From contig CASJPF010000033.1 of NCBI GenBank assembly GCA_949383255.1, positions 1 to 40,282 on the forward strand: a stretch of 40,282 bases of DNA, written 5' to 3'. This DNA comes from Lachnospiraceae bacterium. Its GTDB lineage: Bacteria > Bacillota > Clostridia > Lachnospirales > Lachnospiraceae. The notes beneath the pieces are model-generated. The model was given only the letters and a program-made list of their open reading frames with translations. It was not told the DNA's origin and searched no databases. Shown in pieces: positions 14,991 to 24,675 of the stretch (position 1 is the first letter of the stretch; each line of letters opens with the position of its first letter). A program made the translations under genes and the position numbers.

Positions 14991-17900
14991 ATGTTTTATA
15001 ATAAACTTAATAAATGGATATCAATTTTATTGTGTACTTCAATTTGTATTGGAAGTCCTTCTATAACTTCTGTGGCAAATTCTATATCTGCCACAGCTTC
15101 ACCCAAAATGGAAACTCTCGATAATGAAACTTCCAGTATAGCAGAAACTTTTGCTATTGAGGCTTCTGAGTCATCAGAAATTTCTGATAACGAGATTTCC
15201 GAGGCAGTCGAAACTTCTGATGTCGAGACTTCTGATACAAGCGAAACTCCTGATGTCGAGACTTCTGAAACTCCTGATATCGAGACTTCTGACATAATAC
15301 AAACTTCTGATACCGAAATCTCTGATACCGAAGCTTCCAATACTACTGAAGCTCCTGATATTGATACTGACACAACAGAGTTTCCTGATATTGATATTTC
15401 TGACACAGAATTCTCATCTACTGAAGAAACTACGGATGAGGAATCTACTTTAGGGGAGAACACATCAGATATCTCGACCGAAATTTCTATAGATTCTGAT
15501 TTAGAAACACGCATTGAAAACGCGGTCTTTGCATTTCAGAAAATTTTACAGGAAAAACCATTGATGGCACTTCTCTATCGCACAGAAAATTATGCAGTAC
15601 AACTCAAAGCTGGTTCTTTTGACAACACTATTGCCACAATTCTCAGTGGTCACACTCTTTACATTACTAACGTTGAAATTGTTGATGGACAAGTCTGGTA
15701 TCAAGCACGTTTCTGGAATGATGGTATTGAACATAATGGATATATCGAAGCCTATTATCTGGCTCACTCTGACGAAGACTGGATCGCATGGGAAAAAGAA
15801 TATTTCAATACTGCGTATGGAATTAATACAACTCCCGACCGTACTGATTCCTCGGATATTCGTGCTTTTCCGGCAATCTATCAAGACAGCTTACGCGCAC
15901 TCAAAGAACTTCATCCATCATGGATTTTTGTTCCTATGCGAACAGGGCTTGACTTTAACACAGTTGTCTCAAACCAAATGGGTGCAAAAAGTCTGATTCA
16001 AAATACCACAAGCAATGCGTCAAAAGGCTGGGTTGGCAGCGCATGTCCAACAGAGAGTGGGTGGTTTTACGCTACAAAACCTGCTGTGGCTTATCATTTG
16101 AATCCGTGCAATTTCCTGACAGAATCCTATATCTTTCAGTTTGAACAACTGACCTTTAATGGCACCTATCACAATGTTAGTGCAATTCAAAATTTTCTAA
16201 ACAATACCTTTATGAAAGGAAAAATTCCCGGTGATGCATCGAACAGAACTTATGCACAGGCCTTTTATGAAATTGGTCGTAACCGGAAATTAAGTCCAAT
16301 TCACCTTGCTTCACGTGTATATCAAGAACAAGGAACTGGAACTTCCGCTTTGATATCAGGTACTTATAAGGGTTATGAAGGTTACTACAATTATTTTAAT
16401 GTTGGTGTAAATGGTTCTTCCACAGAAGAAAAAATTAGAAAAGGATTGACTTATGCCAAACAAAAAGGCTGGAACACTCGTTTTAAATCCTTGGAAGGCG
16501 GGGCTGCCACAATCGGCAACAACTACATATTAAAAGGTCAAGATACCATCTATCTTGAAAAATTTAATGTGGATGTAAATAGTCCCCATGGTCTTTATAA
16601 TCATCAATATATGCAGAATATTCAAGCACCCGCCAGCGAGTCACTCTCCACCAAGAAAATGTACACAGGCGCCGGAAGTCTCAATTCTGGTTTTGTATTT
16701 AAAATACCTGTCTATGAAAATATGCCTGGGGAAAAGGCAATTCAGAGTTTGTCCCTTAATCAGACAGAACTTTTACTTTACAGACCAGATACGATTGCAA
16801 ATATGCCAGTAGATCAACCGCTTCTCAACGCTACTGCCAATCTTTCTGTAAGCATTACACCGACAGATACGACGGACGATAAAACTATTACTTGGACTTC
16901 ATCCAATCCGAAAATCGTATCTGTAAAGGCAAGTGAAACCACACAAGACGCAATCGTTTCTGCTGTGTCCGCCGGAGAAGCTGTGATTACAGCAAAATCT
17001 CAAAATGGTAAGACTGCAAAATGTAAAGTACAAGTAAAAGCTCCTATTTACAGTCTGAAATTGACAAACCTCAACGCAGAAACAGATTCTTCTGTTGCCT
17101 CCACCTTATATGCTGGCCAAAGCATTACGCTCACCGCCGATTACATGCCAAAGGATACAACTTCTGATACCCATATTGTCTGGACCAGCAAAGATCCATC
17201 TATTGCAAGTGTGATTGATGGCAATGTAACTGCACTCTCAAAAGGAACTACAACAATTTCTGCATCGATGGCAGGATTTTCAGCAAGCTATGAAATTAAC
17301 GTGGAAGAATGTACTGTTACCTTTCTAACCCCTGATTTCAAAGTACTCTCAGTAATATCTGCGGAATATGGAAAAGCTATATCTGCGGACAATTTCCCCT
17401 CCGTGGATAGTACGTCAGAGCAATTGTTTATTGGCTGGTATACACAAAAAAATGGACAGGGAACCTTGTTTGATACAAGTACAAAAGTGTATGACAATAA
17501 TATAATATTATATCCCTATTTTGAACAGCAAGGAAAAGGGTTTTACGTAATTCCGGTTGGAGACCAAATCTATACTGGCACTGCAATTAAACCGCAAGTG
17601 CGTGTATATGACAGTACTTCTTATGCCGACGGCAGCACAGAATTAATTGAACTAGTTTTAGGACAAGATTATACAATCTCCTACAAAAACAATAAAAATG
17701 TAAATACTTCCAACAGCAAACTACCGACCATCACTATAAAAGGTAAAGGAAACTATTCTGGCACAGAAACTGTCACATTCAATATCCTTCCCAAAACACT
17801 AACGGACCATGATATTACTGTAGACAATATTTCTATTGCCTATAATGGAAAAGTTCAAAAATCCTTACCATCTGTTTACCGCAATGGGAAAAAGCTTACA

Positions 17901-19517
17901 AACAAGACAGATTATACACTTTCCTATCCTTATGCGGACACTGGTGCTTACAAAAATGCAGGTGTCTATCCAATTGTAATTAAAGGAACCAAAAATTACA
18001 AAGGTACACGCACTATATACCAAACTATCAGTAAAAAGACTCTGTTAAGCAAAGTGTCGATTGCCAAAATACCTAATCAGACATACAAGAACGAATTGGT
18101 TGACAAAACACAGAATATTGGTATTGTTCCTGATAAGCTCCATGTAACTTATCAAAACAAGCCTTTAATTCAAAGTACTGATGGCGGAAAAACAGGTGAT
18201 TTTACTGTTTCATACACAAATAATATGGAAATTGGAACAGCCACTGCAACCATTACTGCAGTAGAAGGAAGCGCATATGCAGGTTCTAAAAGTATTACTT
18301 ACAAAATAACAGGAACCAATATTAGCAAAGCAAAAGTAGAAGGCCTTGTTCCAAAAACATACACTGGCATAGAATCCGATGTATGGCAGGACAATGTGAC
18401 GCTGACTGTAAATAATATTCTTTTAAAAGAAAGTAAAGATAATGGCACTACAGGCGATTATATTGTTTCCTATGCTAATACTTCTAAAGCGGGAACTGCC
18501 TCTATTCAGTTTCAAGGGATTAATGCATACAGTGGAAAACTTAAAAAAACATACAAAATTACAGGCTATGATCTCTCAGATGGTAATAATGCGCCAAATG
18601 CATCGATTACTATGGCTTATTGCACAGAAGATGACCCCTTAAAACAAGTACCAATTACAAGCTTGTCTCAGATTGTTTCTCCTTATATAAAAGGAGGGAC
18701 AAAACCAAAAGTCATTTTGTATCATAATGGTAAAGAACTTGTATCTGGTATGGATTACACAGTTTCCTACAGCAAAAATACTACTGTAACTACAGATAAC
18801 ACACCCGCAAATAAGCTTCCACAAATAACTATAAAAGGAAAAGGCAGCTTCCGCGGAACACTCACAGGCACATGGCACATTACAGATGGCGCAATGTCTG
18901 ATACAAATAGCAAACTACACATGACAGCAAAGGATATTTCTTTTCAGAAAAAATCTGGCATTTTTAAAACAACTTTATCTATAACAGATGCCAATGGCAA
19001 AAAGCTTACTGCTGGCAAAGATTACGACAAAAAAGTCACTTATACCTATGTAAATGACACTCAGGTTTCCACAACAACAGGATTACAAATCCTTAGAAAA
19101 GCGGGCGAATCTATTGCTTCTGAAGATATTATCAATGCAGGTACGCAGCTTCGAGCAACTGTGAAAGGTATTGGCGCCTATGCTGGAACTGGCAATGCAT
19201 CACTGTCTACCACTTACCGAATTGTAACTGCTGACATTGCGAAGGCAAAGATAAAAATTGCTGTAAAAACCTATCAAAATGGCCGGGAAGTCCGACTCGA
19301 TCCAAGTGACATTAAACTTACTATTAATAATACAGAATTGGCATATGGCAAAGATTATACAATTGATGAGCATAGTTATACAAACAATGCCAAAAAGGGG
19401 AAAGCCACTGTCATACTGCGCGGTGTTGGCAAAAATTATGGTGGACAGCGAAAAATCACTTTTACTATTCGCTCTAAAACGCTTGCATGGTGGAAGAATA
19501 CACTTAACTATAAGTAA
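14991..19517 (+). CDS. Large secreted glucosaminidase-like protein with Ig-like and surface repeats
   Basis: A 1508-residue exported protein with an ATG start after GGAGG and a signal peptide of about 33 residues. A Ser/Thr/Asp/Glu-rich linker (about 40-165) with ETSD-like repeats follows, then an SH3-like segment (about 185-265). The next part, about 290-580, resembles bacterial N-acetylglucosaminidases of the LytD/GH73 type. Its likely catalytic Glu is in LASRVYQEQGTG and it has the usual GYYNYFNVGV segment. Two BIG2-type domains (about 610-800, with WTSSNPKIVSV and WTSKDPSIASV) and an InlB-type repeat (about 805-870) come next. Roughly six repeats with GxDYTISY and GKGNYSGT-like motifs fill the C-terminal third. 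There is no sortase motif, so attachment to the wall is probably non-covalent. It likely remodels peptidoglycan at the cell surface. Confidence 0.8.
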   Translation: MFYNKLNKWISILLCTSICIGSPSITSVANSISATASPKMETLDNETSSIAETFAIEASESSEISDNEISEAVETSDVETSDTSETPDVETSETPDIETSDIIQTSDTEISDTEASNTTEAPDIDTDTTEFPDIDISDTEFSSTEETTDEESTLGENTSDISTEISIDSDLETRIENAVFAFQKILQEKPLMALLYRTENYAVQLKAGSFDNTIATILSGHTLYITNVEIVDGQVWYQARFWNDGIEHNGYIEAYYLAHSDEDWIAWEKEYFNTAYGINTTPDRTDSSDIRAFPAIYQDSLRALKELHPSWIFVPMRTGLDFNTVVSNQMGAKSLIQNTTSNASKGWVGSACPTESGWFYATKPAVAYHLNPCNFLTESYIFQFEQLTFNGTYHNVSAIQNFLNNTFMKGKIPGDASNRTYAQAFYEIGRNRKLSPIHLASRVYQEQGTGTSALISGTYKGYEGYYNYFNVGVNGSSTEEKIRKGLTYAKQKGWNTRFKSLEGGAATIGNNYILKGQDTIYLEKFNVDVNSPHGLYNHQYMQNIQAPASESLSTKKMYTGAGSLNSGFVFKIPVYENMPGEKAIQSLSLNQTELLLYRPDTIANMPVDQPLLNATANLSVSITPTDTTDDKTITWTSSNPKIVSVKASETTQDAIVSAVSAGEAVITAKSQNGKTAKCKVQVKAPIYSLKLTNLNAETDSSVASTLYAGQSITLTADYMPKDTTSDTHIVWTSKDPSIASVIDGNVTALSKGTTTISASMAGFSASYEINVEECTVTFLTPDFKVLSVISAEYGKAISADNFPSVDSTSEQLFIGWYTQKNGQGTLFDTSTKVYDNNIILYPYFEQQGKGFYVIPVGDQIYTGTAIKPQVRVYDSTSYADGSTELIELVLGQDYTISYKNNKNVNTSNSKLPTITIKGKGNYSGTETVTFNILPKTLTDHDITVDNISIAYNGKVQKSLPSVYRNGKKLTNKTDYTLSYPYADTGAYKNAGVYPIVIKGTKNYKGTRTIYQTISKKTLLSKVSIAKIPNQTYKNELVDKTQNIGIVPDKLHVTYQNKPLIQSTDGGKTGDFTVSYTNNMEIGTATATITAVEGSAYAGSKSITYKITGTNISKAKVEGLVPKTYTGIESDVWQDNVTLTVNNILLKESKDNGTTGDYIVSYANTSKAGTASIQFQGINAYSGKLKKTYKITGYDLSDGNNAPNASITMAYCTEDDPLKQVPITSLSQIVSPYIKGGTKPKVILYHNGKELVSGMDYTVSYSKNTTVTTDNTPANKLPQITIKGKGSFRGTLTGTWHITDGAMSDTNSKLHMTAKDISFQKKSGIFKTTLSITDANGKKLTAGKDYDKKVTYTYVNDTQVSTTTGLQILRKAGESIASEDIINAGTQLRATVKGIGAYAGTGNASLSTTYRIVTADIAKAKIKIAVKTYQNGREVRLDPSDIKLTINNTELAYGKDYTIDEHSYTNNAKKGKATVILRGVGKNYGGQRKITFTIRSKTLAWWKNTLNYK

Positions 19518-20931
19518 AACAAGTTCTTCCAAATCTCAGTTTGTCTCCTGGTTCTAATGCGACAGATTGATTTACTTCCAACATAACTCCGTTATGTACT
19601 GTACCATTTGTTGAGTTTAAATCACACAGATATATTTTTCCATCATGTTCTTCAAAGCGCGCATGCATTTTGCTGACTGCTGTATCGTCCAGAACCAAAT
19701 CTGAGACACTTGCAAGTTTTCCGACAGTCATTGGCAGTCTGTCCAGCGAAATATGCACTTCCTTTCCGTTGAGCCTGCCACATAGCATTCGCTCCTCCAC
19801 AACATCCTCTCCGAGATACATCGTCTCACCGCAGGAACTAGAATAGGGCAATCTACTATATTTTACCTTTGTGTCATCCCGCTGTATGTCTGGTGCCGGG
19901 CTAAAATACGCATATTGATTCTCCATGTCTTGCTCACTACAGTCAGCATCTATTCTTGTGCTGACTGTAATTTTATCTTGTTTCCTCTTTTTAAGGAAAC
20001 AATAGAAAAATAAAATTGCAGCCGCCGCAGCCATTCCTGCTGCTCCATATAAATAAAATTCATTGTTTCTGTTTAATTGTATAGAGCGAAACACGCGTGC
20101 TCCCAATAAAATCGTGCTGGCACACAGAACAATAAACACACAAAAAATTCCGCCCACTAAGTCTGCTATATGCTTTTTCTGTTGCGTCGTTTCTTTTTCT
20201 GTGTGCTCTTCTGATTCTTCTTCCTGCACTTCATAAAAATCACGGGAAACATTACTGCTTTTGTCAAAAATCAAGTCCTTCTCAACCTGCCCAGTAACTG
20301 GCAGACAATCCTCTACGAAAGTCCCGGTTGCCTGTCCTTTCTTCTGTGCTATGTTCACAATAACATGTTCCATCATTTTTCCGATCTCACTCATTACATA
20401 GTTGGGATTTCTAGTATAACGATAGATTTGATATCCCAACATCACTGCTCGCTCGTCAGTGTGATCAATCTTTGTCAGAATTTCATCAATAAATTCCATA
20501 AATGCTAGACGAACATCCCCTTCATACTCTGGGTAGCAAACAAAATATGGCTCCATTTTCTCTACATCCACATAAATTAGTTCTGGTTTAATAATAATTT
20601 GCGCTCCATCCAAAAGATACTCTTCCAATCTATCAAATAAACGAACACACCCAGAAAGAAGTCTTGTCAAATCATCATACCGAATTTCGCTCTTGTCATA
20701 GAGACGGTTCAGCGACTGTAGGGAATTAATTTCATAGTAAAATTTACTCTCTCCGTTTACCTGTCTGTGTGTAACTGGCAGCAGTCCAGGAATATGATTT
20801 TCCAAAAGCATTTTTGTGCGATAATCTGTCCCTTTTTCTTCACATTTTCCAAAAAAGTTGCATTTGCTTAACACAATATAATTATGGTTCATACTTCTCT
20901 CAAAACTGATTTCTGGCAACTCTTCTCTCAT
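19504..20931 (-). CDS. DUF6382/FHA-domain membrane protein of the Tad cluster
   Basis: A 475-residue protein. The N-terminal ~200 residues resemble the DUF6382 domain found with FHA domains in clostridia. Two TM helices (about 255-277 and 293-311) follow, then an FHA domain (about 395-475) with the conserved VSKMHARF and DLNSTNGT motifs. FHA domains bind phosphothreonine, so a link to a Ser/Thr kinase is likely, but none is encoded here. Its ATG overlaps the stop of the upstream TadE-like gene by 4 bp, and it is the last gene of the Tad cluster. Its 3' end overlaps the convergent secreted-protein gene by 14 bp. Confidence 0.82.
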   Translation of the reverse strand: MREELPEISFERSMNHNYIVLSKCNFFGKCEEKGTDYRTKMLLENHIPGLLPVTHRQVNGESKFYYEINSLQSLNRLYDKSEIRYDDLTRLLSGCVRLFDRLEEYLLDGAQIIIKPELIYVDVEKMEPYFVCYPEYEGDVRLAFMEFIDEILTKIDHTDERAVMLGYQIYRYTRNPNYVMSEIGKMMEHVIVNIAQKKGQATGTFVEDCLPVTGQVEKDLIFDKSSNVSRDFYEVQEEESEEHTEKETTQQKKHIADLVGGIFCVFIVLCASTILLGARVFRSIQLNRNNEFYLYGAAGMAAAAAILFFYCFLKKRKQDKITVSTRIDADCSEQDMENQYAYFSPAPDIQRDDTKVKYSRLPYSSSCGETMYLGEDVVEERMLCGRLNGKEVHISLDRLPMTVGKLASVSDLVLDDTAVSKMHARFEEHDGKIYLCDLNSTNGTVHNGVMLEVNQSVALEPGDKLRFGRTCFTYS

Positions 20932-21437
20932 GTCAAATCCCCCTTACATTGATAATTCTGCAGACTGATCAACATAAAACTGCGAATTGTTCGTGTTGGA
21001 TTGAGTCTTTTCGCACTTCTGGAAACATTAAGTGTCATATTAATGTTAGACACATATTCACCAAGCCATGTCATAAAAGGCATATTTATCTCACTATAAT
21101 AGGTCACTGTCACTTGCTTGGCATCCACAGATACCTCATAGGAAAAATCCCTTAGAGCAAACAACCTTTCCTCGATTAGCCTTTCCGCCGCTGTACTTGC
21201 TGCCTTCTCTGCTTCTGTAGCAGAAGAAATTTGACTACCTGTCCCTCTTAGTGCGGCCTCATATGCGCAGTGTTCCATAACACATCTATCATAACTATAA
21301 AATGCCAAAAAAATCATCATTACTGTAAAGAGCATCACCGTTGGCAAAATTAAAGCAGCCTCCACAGTAAAGTACGCTGATTCAAAAAACTGCTTTTTAT
21401 TTGTAGCACAGGTTTTTATAATTGTGCTGCTCAACAA
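20928..21437 (-). CDS. TadE-like pseudopilin/membrane protein
   Basis: About 170 residues. A short basic N-terminus is followed by a TadE-type segment FFESAYFTVEAALILPTVML and one TM helix, then an extracytoplasmic domain. The Glu in FTVEAAL is the conserved prepilin-like residue. The frame opens to 21458, but a TTG near 21437 that overlaps the preceding gene's stop and sits after AGGACAGGTG is the better start. It is translationally coupled on both sides. It probably assembles with, or assists, the Flp pilus. Confidence 0.75.
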   Translation of the reverse strand: MLSSTIIKTCATNKKQFFESAYFTVEAALILPTVMLFTVMMIFLAFYSYDRCVMEHCAYEAALRGTGSQISSATEAEKAASTAAERLIEERLFALRDFSYEVSVDAKQVTVTYYSEINMPFMTWLGEYVSNINMTLNVSRSAKRLNPTRTIRSFMLISLQNYQCKGDLT

Positions 21438-21877
21438 ATTAGCACCTGTCCTGCACAAAATACATATCCTGCAAATATGGCAGGCAAAAATGGAAGTCTT
21501 GTATGTCTATTACCTCTGCGAAACAGCAAAATTACAATCGCTATAAGAGACATTAGTAAAGATGCAATGCAGACCACAAGCAAGCATCTGCGCGCGCCTA
21601 GTGCTAAACCAATTGCAGTAATGACAATGCCATCACCCTTCCCAACCTGTTCTTTTGACGCTATAGAAATTCCAATGGCACAGAAGCCAACCGCAAGACC
21701 TCCTATAATACTTAAGATACTGTTTTCTGTCATAAAAGGCACTGTTACCAAACACACTATAAACAAAATCCAGAGCAAACGCCTGCTGACCATCTGTTTT
21801 CTGATATCTGTGATTCCTGCTATAAATAATAGTCCACCAATTATTATTATCAAACTATTTTGTATTGTTAAATGCAT
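21431..21877 (-). CDS. A24-type prepilin peptidase (TadV/CpaA-like), second in cluster
   Basis: A 148-residue polytopic membrane protein with the two active-site aspartates of A24 peptidases: Asp24 in ITDIRKQ and Asp82 in GKGD. It lacks the N-terminal methyltransferase domain of PilD, as is usual for TadV. It should cleave prepilin leaders at the cytoplasmic face of the membrane. A second A24 peptidase is encoded at the head of the same cluster (29256-29756), so one may serve the Flp pilin and the other the TadE-like proteins. Confidence 0.85.
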   Translation of the reverse strand: MHLTIQNSLIIIIGGLLFIAGITDIRKQMVSRRLLWILFIVCLVTVPFMTENSILSIIGGLAVGFCAIGISIASKEQVGKGDGIVITAIGLALGARRCLLVVCIASLLMSLIAIVILLFRRGNRHTRLPFLPAIFAGYVFCAGQVLIC

Positions 21878-21903
21878 ATTTCTATCCTTTCTGTTCTATA
21901 AAT

Positions 21904-22054
21904 ATAATCTATAAATGAGCAAATTTAATATTTTGCACAGATTTGTCCGCCATATAACGACAAGTCTGCGGTTTTAAATTTGTTTTGTCCGCAAGTGAAC
22001 TACAAAATGCAGAATTTTTTGTGCAGATTCCTGGATTTACTCAATTATAGATAT
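21904..22054. repeat. Imperfect inverted repeat inside the Tad cluster
   Basis: The 190-bp gap between two Tad genes has related ends. ATAATCTATAAATGAGCAAAT (21904-21924) pairs with the complement of 22035-22054, which reads ATATCTATAATTGAGTAAAT. Inside are two TTTGTCCGC repeats and GCAGATT/CAGATTT motifs. It may be another foldback insertion or an internal regulatory region. Confidence 0.4.
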
Positions 22055-22067
22055 AAATTGAAATTTT

Positions 22068-22967
22068 TTATCCACACCTACTACAAGCACCTCTTCCGCC
22101 AGTCTCCGAGATTGGAACTGCTAATATTGTCCGCTTCAACCCACTGCAGCTAAGCGTTGCATGATACTTGTCTCCATATTGAGTGATATATACGGTATTA
22201 CCGCAAGAGGCTCCGCACTCTCCACAAACATAATATTTTCCGCCATTTTGGTTTCTCTGTGTGTCCAGAAAACTTTTGTCCACTGATGTTATGGATAACT
22301 TTAAATAACTGCATCCTCTGGAACGATGATATACGATACCCTCCGGCGTTATATACACAATCTCCTCTTCATTTGTACTGCCCACACTGTTTTTCGCATT
22401 ATCATAACCAGTCCATGCTCTTGTACGCATTCTATTATAAAAAGTTTGTTTTCCAAAACCAACAACTGCCACCGGCGCTTTAATTAAATATTCCGCAACA
22501 AGATCAATACAGTCATCTTTCTGCATCACAGAAGAACGCAACCACGAAATCCCATCAGTTCCTCCCGCAAGGGGTGAACTGTCCAAATAATCACTCCCCA
22601 ACTTAGCCTTCACCCTACCCACCGCGTAGAGATAAGTCATTCCAAGGGATTGCGCCACATCCGCACCGCCTCCTCCAAGTGCCTGATATTCATACCCATA
22701 TACAGCCATCTGCTTTACTGTATCATGCATTGCTATGCTCATATTTCCCTGTAATCGATATAGTTCTATGATTGATATCACATTTAAAAATGCAAATAAA
22801 AATAACGGTAAGACAAGGCACGCCTCAATTGTCATGCTAGCTTTTTTATCAGAGGAGCAGGGGGATATTCTTTTTAATGCAGCAAGTAGATTTCTAAATC
22901 GTGAGAGCAAGACTCCTCCTTTCTGATTTTCGTGTATTTGTTTTCTTTTCCGCATCCAAAAGAACAT
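22068..22967 (-). CDS. TadE-like protein with a duplicated Cys/His (zinc-finger-like) tail
   Basis: A 299-residue protein. A basic N-terminus and a TadE-type segment SMTIEACLVLPLFLFAF (about 44-60) with its conserved Glu lead into a TM helix and an extracytoplasmic region. The C-terminus holds two copies of a module of the form VYIT-x-G-x-YH-x4-CS-x-LK-xn-C-x2-C. Copy one uses His214, Cys219, Cys248 and Cys251; copy two uses His269, Cys274, Cys295 and Cys298. This pattern suggests metal binding or disulfides outside the membrane. It starts after a GAGGAG site. It is probably a minor pilin or pilus-associated protein. Confidence 0.8.
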   Translation of the reverse strand: MFFWMRKRKQIHENQKGGVLLSRFRNLLAALKRISPCSSDKKASMTIEACLVLPLFLFAFLNVISIIELYRLQGNMSIAMHDTVKQMAVYGYEYQALGGGGADVAQSLGMTYLYAVGRVKAKLGSDYLDSSPLAGGTDGISWLRSSVMQKDDCIDLVAEYLIKAPVAVVGFGKQTFYNRMRTRAWTGYDNAKNSVGSTNEEEIVYITPEGIVYHRSRGCSYLKLSITSVDKSFLDTQRNQNGGKYYVCGECGASCGNTVYITQYGDKYHATLSCSGLKRTILAVPISETGGRGACSRCG

Positions 22968-23039
22968 CCGCCCACTCCTCTTTTTTTGTTATATAGACTC
23001 TTGTAGTCTTTCTGTACCTGATGCTGTGAGAACTATCTA

Positions 23040-24497
23040 TTACTCATAACACATCTTTCTGTAGAACACAAAATTATGCCCGTTTGCATCCTGAAATCCA
23101 AAATGAACTTTAATATAATCGATGCATCTGTCTATTCGAAAATGCTGGTTGCCGTCTGTTTGACGCAAGTCCATCTCCACAATATCAAGACTTCGCGTTA
23201 GCTTTTTCTCTTTATTCATCAATCCCAAAAATACTCTTAAATAATCCTGATAAGATAATCCTTGGTTATATGTGGAATTTCCGTGCAAATTTCCTGTTAA
23301 AATTCCTGTAAGACTTGTACTCCATTCCTTGTGCTCCTTAATCAATGAAACCTGTCCGCCATTCAATAATTGACGCATGTCAGCTACTGCCTCCGCCAAT
23401 GCCCATATCCTTAAAATAATTGCAGAAAGGGCATCAGAAAGCTCTGGTGAAAGCAGCAAAGAACAGATAATCAATGAAACAAGATCTACCTCCGGCTTTC
23501 TGACAGAATCCGCATAAAGACTACTTAAATTTGCCGCTGCTCTCAGTGCAAACAATACTTCCACACTTCGTCTTAAATTAGTGGCATCACTGTTAAAACC
23601 ATACAAAATATACTCATTCTGATATTGAAGCAGTCCTTCCTTTTTTGGTTGTGTGTAACTACCATACAGTTTTATTAAATACTCTCCAAAAATCAATTCA
23701 TCTGTCAATTTATCTGGCTTATCTGCGCCTTTGTGCAATCCTGTTCCCTGATTTATCTTCCCATTCTTCTTGCGCGCAGAAAAATATGGTCCTGAATCCA
23801 TAACTGCCCCTGAGACAGTATGTCCTGTTGGAAGTACCAATTTCAACAGTCCTTCTCCCGCAAATGTATCAAATAAACCAGAAACTTTCTGATAAGAATA
23901 CCCTTCTTCACTCTCTGCGTCAAACTCTTGAATCTCTTTTTGTTCTAAAGCTTCCTCAAACGCTTGTATTTCGGCAGCGGTTTCGCTGTATACATCTTTT
24001 TGCGTAAAACCATTGCTTTTTACAACATCTATATGTTCCTGTACCCTGGACAACAAATCACCGCCATAAACTGCCTTCATATAATGGACAGCCTGTGCCT
24101 TCCACACCATACAGTTTTCATCACTGGCATAAGATACCTCATCAATTTCCAAATAGGGATTGCGTAATTTTAAAAGTGTATGTTCTCCTGGAAGAAATAA
24201 ATCCTTTTCTGGATTCATATTACGGCTCATATAATCTGACAAATGCGCCTCCACCATGCCAATTCCTCCATTTTTACTCCCATAGGAAGAATCAATAAAA
24301 AACAATTGATATTGATTTAATAGTGCTCTATTGTACTCTGCAAATACAGAATCAATTCCTAAATCCGCCACCAATTCCGCCTGCATTCTCACGGCACCTG
24401 TCGCCGCGCCTTCGATTAACACGAAGAGCAGCGACAAAACAATACCAAATATCAGGGAAAGATATACTGTCAAATATGCATTATATCTTGTTTGCAT
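23040..24497 (-). CDS. DUF5702-type membrane-anchored Tad-cluster protein
   Basis: About 485 residues from the ATG at 24495-24497, which follows AAAGGT and overlaps the pilin stop; a longer frame to 24560 would overlap most of the pilin C-terminus. One N-terminal TM helix (YLTVYLSLIFGIVLSLLFVL) precedes a large extracytoplasmic domain. This layout matches DUF5702 proteins, which recur in clostridial Tad loci and may play the part of TadG-like or minor pilins. No catalytic motif is visible. Confidence 0.75.
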   Translation of the reverse strand: MQTRYNAYLTVYLSLIFGIVLSLLFVLIEGAATGAVRMQAELVADLGIDSVFAEYNRALLNQYQLFFIDSSYGSKNGGIGMVEAHLSDYMSRNMNPEKDLFLPGEHTLLKLRNPYLEIDEVSYASDENCMVWKAQAVHYMKAVYGGDLLSRVQEHIDVVKSNGFTQKDVYSETAAEIQAFEEALEQKEIQEFDAESEEGYSYQKVSGLFDTFAGEGLLKLVLPTGHTVSGAVMDSGPYFSARKKNGKINQGTGLHKGADKPDKLTDELIFGEYLIKLYGSYTQPKKEGLLQYQNEYILYGFNSDATNLRRSVEVLFALRAAANLSSLYADSVRKPEVDLVSLIICSLLLSPELSDALSAIILRIWALAEAVADMRQLLNGGQVSLIKEHKEWSTSLTGILTGNLHGNSTYNQGLSYQDYLRVFLGLMNKEKKLTRSLDIVEMDLRQTDGNQHFRIDRCIDYIKVHFGFQDANGHNFVFYRKMCYE

Positions 24498-24648
24498 TAT
24501 CGGAAACCTTTTTGAGCAGTTTTTCTGCCAGCGCCTTAATTTTTTCTTTAAAAAGTGCAACCAACATAATTAAAACGACAATGATCAGAACAACTTCCAC
24601 GGTACCCATTCCATCCTCTTCCTTTAAAAAGCTTGTAAAATTTTTCAT
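24481..24648 (-). CDS. flp: Flp-family type IVb pilin
   Basis: A 55-residue gene with ATG at 24646-24648 after GGAG. The protein starts MKNFTSFLKEEDGMGTVEVV, continues into a hydrophobic helix and ends in a basic amphipathic helix. A prepilin site fits between Gly13 and Met14, which puts a Glu at mature position 5, as in class III and IV pilins. It is the likely major pilin of this Tad cluster. It lies between the TadC and DUF5702 genes, where Flp genes are commonly placed. Confidence 0.85.
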   Translation of the reverse strand: MKNFTSFLKEEDGMGTVEVVLIIVVLIMLVALFKEKIKALAEKLLKKVSDNANKI

Positions 24649-24675
24649 AATCTTCTCCTTTCGTATTTCCGCACC

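Noticed and set aside
15111..15500. Tandem DNA repeat with possible phase variation in the secreted protein linker
   Set aside because: The repeats are imperfect at DNA level and the frame is intact, so slippage-driven switching is not supported.
14996..15514. 172-codon minus-strand frame, very rich in Ser, Val and Glu
   Set aside because: It is the antisense of the Ser/Thr/Asp/Glu linker repeats of the secreted protein, and low-complexity codons keep the frame open by chance.
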